In this document: positions 22,776 to 31,772 of the stretch, one piece after another
Position numbering within the stretch: the first letter of the stretch is position 1
Layout of the letters: each line of letters begins with the position of its first letter
Assembly (NCBI GenBank): GCA_005885035.1
Contig: VAXZ01000116.1
Span: 1-44,273 of the forward strand
Direction of reading: 5' to 3'
Origin: Actinomycetota bacterium
GTDB lineage: Bacteria; Actinomycetota; UBA4738; HRBIN12
DNA: 44,273 bases
Program-made: the position numbers and the translations under genes
The notes under the pieces: model-generated
What the model saw: the letters and a program-made list of their open reading frames with translations, nothing else
Databases searched by the model: none
Told to the model about the DNA's origin: nothing

Positions 22776-25335
22776 CTCTGAAGCGCTCCGTCAGCTCCGG
22801 AGCCGCGCGCTGTCGGAGTGCGGCGAACACACGCTGACGTTCGAGCGCCTGCAGCAGCATCAGGTGGTTCTGCGGGATGTCGTGCTCCGCGAAGAACGCC
22901 TGCACGTCGGCGACGAGGTCAGGACCCGTCAGCGTGCGGATACCTCCGGCGAGCGCGATCGCGTTCGATGGCGCGATCCGGCCGAGGAGGTCGTCCCACC
23001 GTTCGCGAACGAAGCGCCACGCCCGCGGCCCGAGGTCCCGGTTGACCTGTGCCCGGGCCAGGACGAACGGGGTGTCCTGAGCCCGGATCTCGTCTGTGAT
23101 GGTCGCCAGCAACGTCCGCTCGAACAGGTCCTCGTCGCGGAACCGCGTCAGCGCGTACAGGTACCGGTCGTGCTCTTGCGGCGTCGGCGCGTCCTTCGCG
23201 CGCGCCAGGAACCGTTCGTAGTCCTCCGAGCCGCCCGCGAACGCCACCACGTCCACCGCCGCGGCTGCCACCGAAGGCTCCACATCGGCGCCGGCACGCG
23301 ACCCGGACTCCGCTTCGCGCGCGGCCCCCTGCGTCTCCGGGTCGTCCCCGAGGATGCCGAGCGCCCGGATCAGGTCGCCACGGAGCTCGCGGTCGAGATC
23401 GCGGTCCTGCGGCCGCCCCTCCCATCCGAGGCGTTCCAAGGCAGGCCGCACCAGATCCCTGACGAAGTCTCGGAACCGCTCGCGAGCCGAGCCCTCGACG
23501 AAGCGGTCGCACCAAGCGAGCCCCGCGACGATCGCCTGCCAGACCGACGGATCGGTCTCCTGGTCGAAGCCCGCGACGAGGTCGATGAACGACGAGGCCG
23601 ACGCATCCCCGGCAACCACCGACGCCCATGCGTCGTCGACCAGGCACTGCCGTTCCGCGGGCGTGAGATCCGTGGAGGCGCGGGCGGTAAGCCGTGCCCG
23701 CAGCTCGTCGTCGTAGAAGACCCGCACGAAGGCCGCTCCGCCCGCGTTCCCGATCACCACGGCGTCCTCCGAGACCAACGGGAGCTGAAGACCCTCCCGT
23801 TCGACGAGCACCCGGTCGACCTGTTCGCCACCGGACCAGGCCTGCCGGACGATCAGCGGCACGGGCCAGGTCGTCGGATCGTCCGGATGCGATGGGCTGA
23901 AGCGCTTCTGATCGAAGTGGATCAGGTCGCCGTCGCGTCGCACGGCGATCGCCGGGTAGCCCGGCTGGAAGATCCACGCATCCATGATCCGACGCACCGG
24001 CTCTCCGGTCTCCTCGCCGATCGCATCCCACAGATCGTGCGTCTCGGTGTTGGCGTACGCGTGGGCGCGGAGGTACCGGCGGATCCCATCGCGGAACCGG
24101 TCACGCCCCAGCCATTGCTCAAGCATCCGAAGGACGGCGCCACCTTTCGTGTACGTCAGGGTGTCGAACATGCCGCTCGCGTCGTTGGGCGAATGCACCG
24201 GGTACTCGATCGGGCGGGTCGTCTCCAGCGCGTCGATCTCGAAGGCGTTCGCGCGGATCCTCTGGAAGACGTCGAAGACGCGCCAATCCGGCTCCATCGA
24301 ATCGACGCAGAGGTACGACATGAACGTCGCGAAGGCTTCGTTCAGCCAGATGCCGTTCCACCAGCGCATCGTGACCAGGTCGCCGAACCACATGTGCGCG
24401 AGCTCGTGCGCGATCGTCTCGGCGACGTCGAGCCGCTCCGCGAACGTGGCCAGCGCGTCGTCCATCAGCAGGAGCGTCTCGCGGTAGGTCACCAGGCCGG
24501 TGTTCTCCATCGCGCCTTGCGCGAAGTCCGGGATCGCAGCCTGGTCCAGCTTCGCCTCCGGATACGCGATGTCGTAGTAGTCGGCGAACCAATCCAGCGC
24601 GAACACGCCGACGTTGGCAGCGAAGCCGGTGAGGTGCTCCTTCCCGGGGCGGGACGCGACCCGCATCGGAACCCCGCGTGCGTCCGATGGTTCGGTCACG
24701 ACGAGCCTGCCGACGATCACGCAGACCAGGTACGTCGACATGATCATGGTGTCCGCGAACCGGACCCTGACCCGGCCGTCGGGGAGCGACCTCCGCCCGA
24801 TCTCCGGCGCGTTGGACAGCGCGGTCAACCCATCGGCAGCGACGACCGTGACGCCGAAGGTCGCCTTGAGGTCGGGCTCGTCCCAGCACGGGAAACACAT
24901 CCTGGCGTCGGTCGCCTCGAAGTGGGTCGCCGCGATCACGTACGAGGCACCCCCGTCGTCGTACCGCGATCGGTAGAAGCCAACCATCCGGTCGTTCAGC
25001 ATCCCGCGGAACCGGAGCCGAAGGACCCACTCCCCCGGCGACGCCGTCTCGGCGAGTCCGAGGGTCACCCGCTCCGAGCCCACGTCCAAGACGACCTTCT
25101 CCAGATCGATCGCGGAGCCGTCCGGAGTCTCGAGCGAGCCGTCCAGGACCTCGAGCTCTTTCGCGTTGAGGACGATCTCGGTCACCGGTTCGTGCACGGT
25201 TACGGTGATCGTTTCGTGGCCCTCGAACGTGGCCGTGTCGAGGGAGGGCTCCAGGGTGAGGTCGTAGCGTGATGGGGTCACGCTCCGAGGGAGGCGGTAG
25301 GTGGCCTCAGAATCCGTCGGCGAGTCGTGATCCAC
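22771..25335 (-). CDS. M1-family aminopeptidase (PepN-type, alanyl/leucyl)
   Basis: This is an 854-residue zinc metallopeptidase that removes N-terminal residues from peptides. The exopeptidase motif is QGAMENTG (GAMEN), and the zinc site is HELAHMWFGDLVTMRWW followed by NGIWLNEAF, giving HExxH-18-E. The N-terminal beta domain starts at YRLPRSVTPSRYDLTLEPSL, and the C-terminal part is the ERAP1-like helical domain. Length is normal for actinobacterial PepN. The GTG start lies 7 nt after the ilvE stop, so the pair is an operon. The 3' end shares a symmetric terminator with the convergent dehydratase gene. A long antisense ORF covering it (22864-25272) is a GC-rich shadow. Confidence 0.95.
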   Translation of the reverse strand: MDHDSPTDSEATYRLPRSVTPSRYDLTLEPSLDTATFEGHETITVTVHEPVTEIVLNAKELEVLDGSLETPDGSAIDLEKVVLDVGSERVTLGLAETASPGEWVLRLRFRGMLNDRMVGFYRSRYDDGGASYVIAATHFEATDARMCFPCWDEPDLKATFGVTVVAADGLTALSNAPEIGRRSLPDGRVRVRFADTMIMSTYLVCVIVGRLVVTEPSDARGVPMRVASRPGKEHLTGFAANVGVFALDWFADYYDIAYPEAKLDQAAIPDFAQGAMENTGLVTYRETLLLMDDALATFAERLDVAETIAHELAHMWFGDLVTMRWWNGIWLNEAFATFMSYLCVDSMEPDWRVFDVFQRIRANAFEIDALETTRPIEYPVHSPNDASGMFDTLTYTKGGAVLRMLEQWLGRDRFRDGIRRYLRAHAYANTETHDLWDAIGEETGEPVRRIMDAWIFQPGYPAIAVRRDGDLIHFDQKRFSPSHPDDPTTWPVPLIVRQAWSGGEQVDRVLVEREGLQLPLVSEDAVVIGNAGGAAFVRVFYDDELRARLTARASTDLTPAERQCLVDDAWASVVAGDASASSFIDLVAGFDQETDPSVWQAIVAGLAWCDRFVEGSARERFRDFVRDLVRPALERLGWEGRPQDRDLDRELRGDLIRALGILGDDPETQGAAREAESGSRAGADVEPSVAAAAVDVVAFAGGSEDYERFLARAKDAPTPQEHDRYLYALTRFRDEDLFERTLLATITDEIRAQDTPFVLARAQVNRDLGPRAWRFVRERWDDLLGRIAPSNAIALAGGIRTLTGPDLVADVQAFFAEHDIPQNHLMLLQALERQRVFAALRQRAAPELTERFRD

Positions 25336-25342
25336 GCAGGTC

Positions 25343-26269
25343 TCAGTCGTCGACGTAGGTGAGCCAGTCGGTGTGGCGCGGGTCCTCGCCCTTGGTCGCG
25401 GCGAAGAAGGCGTCCTGCAGTTCCTTGGTCACCGCTCCGCGGTGGCCGGCCCCGACCTGCCGGTCGTCGACCTCGCGGATCGGGGTGAGCTCGGCCGCCG
25501 TCCCGGTGAAGAAGCATTCGTCCGCGTTGTAGAGGTCGGTGCGAACCAGGTTCTCCTCACGGACGACGTAGTCGCGCTCCCGAGCCAGCGTCATCACGCT
25601 GCCGCGTGTGATGCCGTCGAGGCACCCTGCCTGCGTCGGCGGGGTGAACAGGACCCCATCGCGGACGATGAAGACGTTCTCGCCCGACCCGTCCGTGATG
25701 AAGCCCGCCTCGTTGAGCATGATGGCCTCGTCGTAGCCGGCCTTGAGCGACTCGACCTTCGCCAACACGCTGTTGATGTACTGGCCGTCCGCCTTGGCGG
25801 CGGCAGGCAGGGCGTTCTGGGAGTTCCGCCGCCAGCTGCTGATCTTGATCCGCACGCCCTGCTCGAGTGCGTCCTCGCCGAGGTACGCGCCCCACGGCCA
25901 GACAGCGATGCTCACGTTAACGGCAGCGTTGAGCGGGTTCACACCCATCTCGCCGTACCCGCGGAAGGCGATCGGTCTGACGTAGCAGCTGGTCAGACCG
26001 TTGACCCGGATCAGCTCTTTGGTCGCGCGTACGAGCTCGTCGTGGGAGAACGGGAGGTCCATGTGATAGAGCTTCGCGCTCCGGAAGAGGCGGTGGAGGT
26101 GCTCCTCGAGATGCCACACCGCGGCGCCCCGGGCGGTCTCGTACGCCCGGATGCCCTCGAAGACCCCGCTGCCGTAATGCAGCGCGTGCGAGAGCACGTG
26201 GATCTTGGCATCCGCCCAATCCACGAGCTCGCCATCCATCCAGATCTTCTCGACCTCGGCGATGGGCAC
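25343..26269 (-). CDS. ilvE: Branched-chain amino acid aminotransferase
   Basis: The 308-residue fold-type IV PLP enzyme catalyses the last step of leucine, isoleucine and valine synthesis (or the first of breakdown). Family marks are KIWMDGELVDWADAKIHVLSHALHYGSGVFEGIRAY, split over residues about 7-42, the PLP lysine in YINSVLAKVES, DEAIMLNEAGFITDGSGEN, and CLDGITRGSVM. GTG 26269 is chosen because GAGGAGGAG lies 6 nt upstream and the protein then begins where the family does; an in-frame ATG at 26305 is possible. A TATCCT -10 box at 26324-26319 fits a leader of about 40 nt. It is followed by the aminopeptidase gene. Confidence 0.94.
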   Translation of the reverse strand: MPIAEVEKIWMDGELVDWADAKIHVLSHALHYGSGVFEGIRAYETARGAAVWHLEEHLHRLFRSAKLYHMDLPFSHDELVRATKELIRVNGLTSCYVRPIAFRGYGEMGVNPLNAAVNVSIAVWPWGAYLGEDALEQGVRIKISSWRRNSQNALPAAAKADGQYINSVLAKVESLKAGYDEAIMLNEAGFITDGSGENVFIVRDGVLFTPPTQAGCLDGITRGSVMTLARERDYVVREENLVRTDLYNADECFFTGTAAELTPIREVDDRQVGAGHRGAVTKELQDAFFAATKGEDPRHTDWLTYVDD

Positions 26270-26318
26270 CGGGAGCTCCTCCTCGTGATGGAACCCGCCC
26301 CGCATCGGGGAGGGCACA

Positions 26319-26324
26319 AGGATA
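26319..26324 (-). promoter_or_regulatory. Candidate -10 box for ilvE
   Basis: TATCCT on the minus strand (TANNNT) lies about 50 nt before the preferred ilvE GTG, in the 82-nt gap after the methyltransferase gene. Transcription would start near 26311. Confidence 0.4.
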
Positions 26325-26351
26325 CCGACCGACGAGCGATCCTGCGGGGGG

Positions 26352-27134
26352 TCAGGGAAGGTCGTAGGCGCGCCACACGCTCGGGGATCGCGGCTCGAGG
26401 ACCTGGTTGAAACCCCCGAATCGGTCGGCCGCCCACGCCTTCGTCTCCACGACGGCGTCGGCGAGCAGATCCGGCCTGACGTTCCAGGTCCATGAATAGA
26501 CGCCGGCCTCGACCTCCGCGAAGTATCGCTCCATCGTGAGCTCGCTCTCCTCCCACACGGTCGGGAGCTCGCGAGCACCGGCGCCGAGCGCGGCCAGGGC
26601 GTCGTCCAGCTCGGCCCCACGGCTGGAGTCCAGGCCGACCCGCCGGGCCGTCTCGCCGATCCGAGCATCCAGGTGGTCGCCGATCTCCTGCCAGGGGCCC
26701 TCGTTGAACCCGATGTTGATCAGGAGGACCCCGGGTGACCGGACGACACGCACCAGCTCCGTCAGCGCGTGCCGCCAGTGGGGGATCAGATGGAGCACGT
26801 GCCTGGCGAGCGCGGAACCGAAGACGTCGTCGGTGAAGGGCAGCCGGGTCGCATCCCCGATGATCAGCGCGAAGGGGAGATGACCATCGGCCTTCTCGAC
26901 CAGTTTCCCGAGCATCGGCGCCGACAGATCGACCCCGATCATCCGGATCCCGGCGCGATGCAGAGGCAGCCCGATCAGCCCCGTCCCGACCCCGATCTCG
27001 AGGCATGGTTGTCGCGCCTCCAGCTCGCGACCGAGAAGGTCGGTGGTGGCCGCGCTCGCCTCCGCGGTCGATCGCCTGGTCTCGTCGTAGACCTCGGCGG
27101 CCCGGTCGAACGGGATCGATCCGCCCGAGCTCAC
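26352..27134 (-). CDS. SAM-dependent class I methyltransferase
   Basis: The 260-residue protein is of the UbiE/Methyltransf_11 type. Motif I (SAM glycine loop) is CLEIGVGTGLIGLPL near residue 43, the acidic end of beta-2 is MIGVDLSAPML, motif II is GDATRLPFTDD, and motif III is LVRVVRSPGVLLINIG. The substrate is unknown. GTG 27134 overlaps the stop of the upstream DmdA-like gene (GTGA), so it is made together with a probable demethylase. A methyl donor-acceptor link is possible but unproven. Confidence 0.88.
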   Translation of the reverse strand: MSSGGSIPFDRAAEVYDETRRSTAEASAATTDLLGRELEARQPCLEIGVGTGLIGLPLHRAGIRMIGVDLSAPMLGKLVEKADGHLPFALIIGDATRLPFTDDVFGSALARHVLHLIPHWRHALTELVRVVRSPGVLLINIGFNEGPWQEIGDHLDARIGETARRVGLDSSRGAELDDALAALGAGARELPTVWEESELTMERYFAEVEAGVYSWTWNVRPDLLADAVVETKAWAADRFGGFNQVLEPRSPSVWRAYDLP

Positions 27135-28306
27135 GACACCGGCACCCGCTTCGTCGGGTCGAAGAACGGCAGCGCGCTCACGATCGCGCGACGGGGGCCG
27201 GTCGACGAGCGAACGTCCAGCGGGGTCCCCTCCTCCTTGTGGGAGGAGTGGACCCACGCGTAGCCGATGTTCTTCTCCAACCGCGGCGACCACGCGCCGG
27301 CCGTGACGCGGCCGATGGCCGCGTCACCGGCCGGCGCGTCCGACCCCTCGGCGTGGACCGGCCAGAAATCGTTGAGCGCACCCTCGTCGGTCATCGGCTC
27401 GCCCTCGATCGCGATCCCGACGAGCTTGCGATCGACGCCCCCCTCGGCGAGACGGGCGAGCGCCTCCTTCCCGATGAAATCCTGTGGCTGGTCGAGCTCC
27501 ACGTACCGCTCCAGCCCGGTGACGTGGAACGGTGTGTCCTCCGGGCGGATATCGGAGCCGTAGTTGAAGATCCCGGCTTCGATCCGTCGGGCCTCGCTCG
27601 GTGCGATCGCGCGGATCCCGAACGGTTCTCCGGCTTCCTCGACCCGTCGCCAGAGGTCATCCCCGCGGGAGCCGTCCCGGAGGTAGATCTCGTAGCCCAC
27701 CTCGCCGGTCCAACCGGTGCGCGAGACCACGACGGGGATCCCCTCGACGGCCGCCTCGACGCACCGGTAGTACCGGAGGTTGGCGATCGCGTCGCCGAAC
27801 AGCGACCGGATCACGTCCTTGGATCGGGGTCCCTGGACCTGCATCGGCGAGACGTCGGCCTCCCGTATGTTCACGTCCATGCCCGCGAACGCGGCGACGC
27901 CCTTCGCGTAGAGCAGCGCATCCGAATCCGCGATGGCGAGCCAGAATCGATCCTCGTCCAGCCGGAGCAGCACCGGGTCGTTCACGATGCCGCCTCCTCG
28001 CGCCGTGATCAGCACGTACTTGCATTGTCCGACCGCACAGGTCGTCAGGTCCCGACACGTGAGGAGGTTGGTGAAGTCGAACGCATCCGGTCCCGTGATC
28101 TCCACACACCGCTCGACGCTCACGTCCCACATCGTCACGTCGTTGACGAGCGCCCAGTACTCCGCGATCGGATCGTCGTATAGCGTCGGGAGCAACATGT
28201 GGTTGTAGAGACCCCAGCTGGTGCAGCCGGCGCGCTTCGTCGCCTCGTAGTAGGGAGACTTGCGATACCAGGGCTGGACGTAGAAGGTGAAGGTCTCGGA
28301 TGCCAC
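27131..28306 (-). CDS. GcvT-family folate-dependent demethylase, DmdA-like (copy 1)
   Basis: The 391-residue protein has the three-domain GcvT fold. It resembles DmdA (DMSP demethylase) more than glycine cleavage T-protein: recalled DmdA features YNHMLLPT, MWDVSVER, EITGPDAFDFTNLLTCRDL, FWLAIADSDALLYAKG and SPMQVQGPRS are all present. GcvT-type motifs GWTGEVGYEIYL and DFIGKEAL are kept. DmdA moves a methyl group from DMSP to tetrahydrofolate; homologues outside marine bacteria act on unknown methyl-sulfur or methyl-nitrogen compounds. The GTG start has AAGGAGGGG 4 nt upstream, and TAGGTT at 28354-28349 may be its own promoter. It overlaps the methyltransferase gene by 4 nt. A paralogue is at 28975-30141. 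Confidence 0.85.
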   Translation of the reverse strand: MASETFTFYVQPWYRKSPYYEATKRAGCTSWGLYNHMLLPTLYDDPIAEYWALVNDVTMWDVSVERCVEITGPDAFDFTNLLTCRDLTTCAVGQCKYVLITARGGGIVNDPVLLRLDEDRFWLAIADSDALLYAKGVAAFAGMDVNIREADVSPMQVQGPRSKDVIRSLFGDAIANLRYYRCVEAAVEGIPVVVSRTGWTGEVGYEIYLRDGSRGDDLWRRVEEAGEPFGIRAIAPSEARRIEAGIFNYGSDIRPEDTPFHVTGLERYVELDQPQDFIGKEALARLAEGGVDRKLVGIAIEGEPMTDEGALNDFWPVHAEGSDAPAGDAAIGRVTAGAWSPRLEKNIGYAWVHSSHKEEGTPLDVRSSTGPRRAIVSALPFFDPTKRVPVS

Positions 28307-28348
28307 GGGTCCCCTCCTTGGCGTCGGGTCGGCTCCTCGGGTCCGGGA

Positions 28349-28354
28349 AACCTA
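28349..28354 (-). promoter_or_regulatory. Candidate -10 box for DmdA-like copy 1
   Basis: TAGGTT on the minus strand fits TANNNT. It lies 43 nt before the GTG at 28306, in the 100-nt gap after the YqgE gene, which would allow copy 1 and the methyltransferase to be expressed apart from the upstream genes. Confidence 0.4.
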
Positions 28355-28406
28355 CTGCCTTCATCCGGCCGGCGTCGTCGTCACGCGGGTCCCGGACACG
28401 CCGCCG

Positions 28407-28949
28407 TCAGTTCGCCGACGGATCGAACGGCATCGTCCGCAGGATCGCGTATCCCGGACCGAGCCTCCTCAGCACCGTGTCCCACAGCCGCTCGGGCTCG
28501 TCGTGGAAGACATCCTCGCGCCGCGCCGGCGTGACGATCCAGGCCTCCTCTTCGAGCTCCGCCTCGAGCTGGCCGGGGCCCCATCCGGAGTAGCCGGCGA
28601 AGACACGCGCCCGCCGGATCGTGCCGAGGTCGACCCGATCGGCTTCCTCGGCCAGGAACCCGATCGAGTCGAACGCGACGACGCCCACCTCTGAGGGATC
28701 CTGGAAGTCCGCCACCACGACGGCCGCCTCGGGCTGGACGGGACCACCGTGGAACAGGGCCTCGCCCTCGCGCACGAGCTCCGCGAGCGGTGGGACCGCC
28801 TCGTCCACCGTCACGTCGAACGGCCTGTTCAGGACCACGCCCACCGCGCCCTCCTCGTCGTGATGGCCGATCAGCACGACCGTCCGGCGGAAGTTCAGGT
28901 CGAACAACGACGCGTTCGAAAGCAGCAGGTGCCCCGTCAGCGATCCCAT
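28407..28949 (-). CDS. YqgE/AlgH family protein (DUF179)
   Basis: The 180-residue protein matches the UPF0301/YqgE family: GHLLLSNASLFDLNFRRTVVLIGHHDEEGAVG at residues 6-37 (the family consensus has LLxAxPxLxDPxFxRTVVLLxxHxxxGAxG), then VVLNRPFDV, LFHGGPVQPEA, and VFAGYSGWGPGQLEAE. The family is widespread and its biochemical role is not settled. It sits between the two DmdA-like paralogues, 26 nt after copy 2 and 100 nt before copy 1, all on one strand. YqgE is not known to act in demethylation, so this may be operon drift. Confidence 0.93.
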   Translation of the reverse strand: MGSLTGHLLLSNASLFDLNFRRTVVLIGHHDEEGAVGVVLNRPFDVTVDEAVPPLAELVREGEALFHGGPVQPEAAVVVADFQDPSEVGVVAFDSIGFLAEEADRVDLGTIRRARVFAGYSGWGPGQLEAELEEEAWIVTPARREDVFHDEPERLWDTVLRRLGPGYAILRTMPFDPSAN

Positions 28950-28974
28950 GCCACCATCATGCAGCGTCAGCGGG

Positions 28975-30141
28975 TTATGCCATGGGGACCGTTTTGGCGG
29001 GATCCCAGAAGGGAAGGGGGACGACCTCCGCCTCGATGGGGCCGTCTGGCGACAGGGCGAGCACGGTCGTTCCGTGCTCGGACAGCTCGACGGGGACCCA
29101 CGCGTAGCCCATGTTGATCCGCAGACGCGGGGAGTAGGCCGCGCTCGTCAAGCGGCCCACCTCACGACCTCCGGAGGTGACCGGCCAGAAGTCCTCCAGC
29201 CACATCGTCAGAGGGGCACCACCCAGCCGGACCCCCACGAGCTTCTTCCGCACTCCCGCGGCCGCGACCCGCTCGAGCGCCGCTCGCGCGATGACGCGGT
29301 GGTCGTTGTCGAGCTCCACGAGCCGTTCCAAGCCGGTGACCTCGAAGGGGTTGTTCGTCACATCCATGTCGTTGCCGTAGTTGAAGATCCCGGCTTCCAT
29401 CCGGCGTTGGTCGCTGGGCGCGATCGCGCGGATCCGGAACTCCTCGCCCGCGCTCATCACCCGATCCCAGAGCTCCGCGCCGCGCGCGGCGTCCCGGAGG
29501 TAGAGCTCGTAGCCGAGCTCACCCGACCATCCGGTGCGGGACACGACGAGAGGGATCCCGTCCAGCTCGGCGTCCGCGCAACGGTAGTACCGCAGATCGG
29601 CGATCGCGTCGCCGAAGAGCTTGCGGATCAGCGGCTTCGACTCCGGGCCCTGAACCTGGAGCGGCGACACGTCGGGCTCGCGGATCTCCACGTCCAGACC
29701 GGCGAACGCCTGCACGCCGAGCGCGAACAGCAACGCGTCGGAGTCCGCGAGTGAGAGCCAGAACCGATCCTCCCGGAGCCGGAGGAGGATCGGATCGTTC
29801 ACGATCCCGCCGTCAGGGGCGCAGAGCACGACGTACTTGCACTGCCCGACCTCGCAGGTCGAAAGGTCACGCGGGGTCAGGAGCTGGGTGAACCGGGCGG
29901 CGTCCGGACCTGCGATCTCGACCTGTCGTTCCGCGGCGACATCCCAGAGCGTCACGTGCTCCAACAGATGCCAGTACTCCGCGACGTCGTCGTCGTAGAG
30001 CGTCGGGATCAGCATGTGGTTGTAGAGATCCCAGCTCCTGCACCCGGCCTCGACGGTTCGGCCGAAGTACGGCGACTTCTTGTACCAGCTGGCGAAGTAG
30101 AACCTGAAGCCGTCGTTCACCCGTGGCTCCGGATCGGTCAC
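28975..30141 (-). CDS. GcvT-family folate-dependent demethylase, DmdA-like (copy 2)
   Basis: This 388-residue paralogue of the 27131-28306 gene is obviously similar along its full length. DmdA-type features include YNHMLIPT, TLWDVAAERQVEIAGPDAA, FTQLLTPRDLS, FWLSLADSDALLF and SPLQVQGPES; the WDVAAERQVEI stretch is closer to recalled marine DmdA than copy 1 is. One difference is notable: where copy 1 and most GcvT proteins have F-I-G-K-E-A-L, this one has VIARAAL. The GTG at 30141 overlaps the stop of the FAD oxidoreductase gene (GTGA); GTG 30114 is a possible shorter start. Downstream is YqgE. The substrate is unknown. Confidence 0.85.
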   Translation of the reverse strand: MTDPEPRVNDGFRFYFASWYKKSPYFGRTVEAGCRSWDLYNHMLIPTLYDDDVAEYWHLLEHVTLWDVAAERQVEIAGPDAARFTQLLTPRDLSTCEVGQCKYVVLCAPDGGIVNDPILLRLREDRFWLSLADSDALLFALGVQAFAGLDVEIREPDVSPLQVQGPESKPLIRKLFGDAIADLRYYRCADAELDGIPLVVSRTGWSGELGYELYLRDAARGAELWDRVMSAGEEFRIRAIAPSDQRRMEAGIFNYGNDMDVTNNPFEVTGLERLVELDNDHRVIARAALERVAAAGVRKKLVGVRLGGAPLTMWLEDFWPVTSGGREVGRLTSAAYSPRLRINMGYAWVPVELSEHGTTVLALSPDGPIEAEVVPLPFWDPAKTVPMA

Positions 30142-31766
30142 GGCAGTCGCCACCCGGGGCGTCGACGTGCGGCTCTCCTGTCCTTCACGATCTCCCGGAC
30201 GCAGTTGTAAGCGGGGATCCCGCTCACGCCCCCGCCGGCGTGGGTGGCGCTCGAGCACTGGTACAGCCCCCGGATCGGGGTCCGGTAGTCCGCGTAGCCG
30301 GGCGCGGGCCGCATGTGGAACAGCTGCTCCGCTGAGAGCTCGCCGTGGAAGATGTTGCCTCCGATCAGGCCCCACTCGTGTTCCATCTCGTACGGCCCGA
30401 TCACCTGCAGGTGGAGGATCGAGTCCTTGAACCCGGGCGCGAGCTCGTCGTAGCCATCGATCACCCGGGTCGCGTACGCATCCAGCTCACGCGGGTGCGA
30501 CTCCTCCGCGTACCCGGCCGGGCACCATTGGGTGAACAGGCTGACCACGTGCTTGCCTTCGGGCGCCATCGTCGGGTCGTGGAACGTGGGCATCACACCG
30601 TCGCTGAACGGAGCGGTCGCCGGTACCCCCGCACGCGCCTCCTCGAACGCCTTCTCGAGGTACTCCACGGAGTGGGCGAGCTCGAAGCCCCCGGTCAGGT
30701 CGCGGTACTCGCGATCGGCGGTGAACACCGGAGCACGATCCAGTGCGAGGTTGATCTTGACCGTGCCGCTCCTGGACCTCCAACCCTTGATGTCGCTGAC
30801 GAACTCCTCCGGGAGCTCCCGCTCGTCGAGCTGCCGGAGGAACGTGATCTTCGGGTGGGTGGCGGTCACGACGATCGGGGCGGCGATCTCCTCGCCGGAG
30901 GCGAGGAGAACGCCCCGCACGGCGCCGCTCGACGTGAGGATCCGGTCGACCGGAGCCTCGGTGCGGATCTCCGCACCGAGGCTCCTCGCGCTGGACTCGA
31001 GCGCCGCCGCGACGGCGCCCATCCCCCCGATCGGCGTCGCCCACGATCCGAGGCGCCCCCCGCCGACATCGCCGATCGAATGATGCGCCATCACGTACCC
31101 GGTCCCCGGTTCGTACGGACCTGCCCAGGTCCCGATCAGACCGTTCAGCGCCATCACCGTCTTCACCTGTTCCGACTCGAAGAACCGATCGACGATGTCG
31201 GCGACCGACATCGTCATCAGGCGCGTCAGATCCGCCACCCCGCGCACGCCGAGTCCCCGGTGGCGCCAGGCGAGCGTGAGCTGCTCCTTCACGTCGCCGA
31301 GTGACCGAGAGCCCAGTCGAGGCGGCGTCCGCATCAACAGCGGCCCGAGCACATCCGCGAGGCCACCGATCCACGCTTCCCATCGCTCCAACGCGTCCGC
31401 GTCGCGTTTCGAGAACTTCGCGAACTCGTCGTGGTCGGCCTTGGCGTCGTCCGACTGGATGATGCTGCGTCCGTCCGGGAACGGGACGAAGTACGGCCCG
31501 ACCGGGATCCCCCGATAGCCGTGGCGCTCCAACCGGAGATCGCGGAGGATCGTGTCCGGCATCAGGCTCATCACGTAGCTGAGGGTCGTGACCTTGAACC
31601 CCGGTGCCTCGGGCCAGGGCGCCATGGTGTCGGCCGCCCCACCGGTCTTGTGTCGTGCCTCGACGACGAGCGGCCGCGCACCGTTCCTCGCGAGGTACGC
31701 GGCTGCGACGAGCCCGTTGTGTCCTCCGCCGACGACGATCACGTCGAAGCGGCCCTCGGTCGACAT
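30138..31766 (-). CDS. FAD/NAD(P)-dependent oxidoreductase, PYROXD2/phytoene desaturase-like
   Basis: The 542-residue flavoprotein starts with the dinucleotide motif FDVIVVGGGHNGLVAAAYLA and the follow-up VVEARHKTGG. Near the C-terminus, SSATHAGGGVSGIPAYNCVR is the second FAD contact of the COG1233 group (CrtI and PYROXD2-like proteins). GIPVGPYFVPFPDGRSI and GGMGAVAAALESSARSLGAEI are also typical. No carotenoid genes are near, so PYROXD2-like fits better than desaturase. It heads the run into DmdA-like copy 2 with a 4-nt overlap, which suggests an oxidative step on the same compound. The ATG has a TATCGT -10 box only 6 nt upstream and no Shine-Dalgarno, so it may be leaderless. Confidence 0.9.
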   Translation of the reverse strand: MSTEGRFDVIVVGGGHNGLVAAAYLARNGARPLVVEARHKTGGAADTMAPWPEAPGFKVTTLSYVMSLMPDTILRDLRLERHGYRGIPVGPYFVPFPDGRSIIQSDDAKADHDEFAKFSKRDADALERWEAWIGGLADVLGPLLMRTPPRLGSRSLGDVKEQLTLAWRHRGLGVRGVADLTRLMTMSVADIVDRFFESEQVKTVMALNGLIGTWAGPYEPGTGYVMAHHSIGDVGGGRLGSWATPIGGMGAVAAALESSARSLGAEIRTEAPVDRILTSSGAVRGVLLASGEEIAAPIVVTATHPKITFLRQLDERELPEEFVSDIKGWRSRSGTVKINLALDRAPVFTADREYRDLTGGFELAHSVEYLEKAFEEARAGVPATAPFSDGVMPTFHDPTMAPEGKHVVSLFTQWCPAGYAEESHPRELDAYATRVIDGYDELAPGFKDSILHLQVIGPYEMEHEWGLIGGNIFHGELSAEQLFHMRPAPGYADYRTPIRGLYQCSSATHAGGGVSGIPAYNCVREIVKDRRAARRRPGWRLP

Positions 31767-31772
31767 GCGACG

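Noticed and set aside
22864-25272. An 802-codon open frame on the plus strand opposite the aminopeptidase
   Set aside because: It is rich in Arg, Val, Asp and Glu with no domain, and is the exact antisense of a gene with clear GAMEN and HExxH motifs. Long antisense frames are expected at this GC content.
27131-30141. Recent tandem duplication of the DmdA-like genes
   Set aside because: The two proteins differ at many sites and have different flanks, and YqgE lies between them; the duplication is old.
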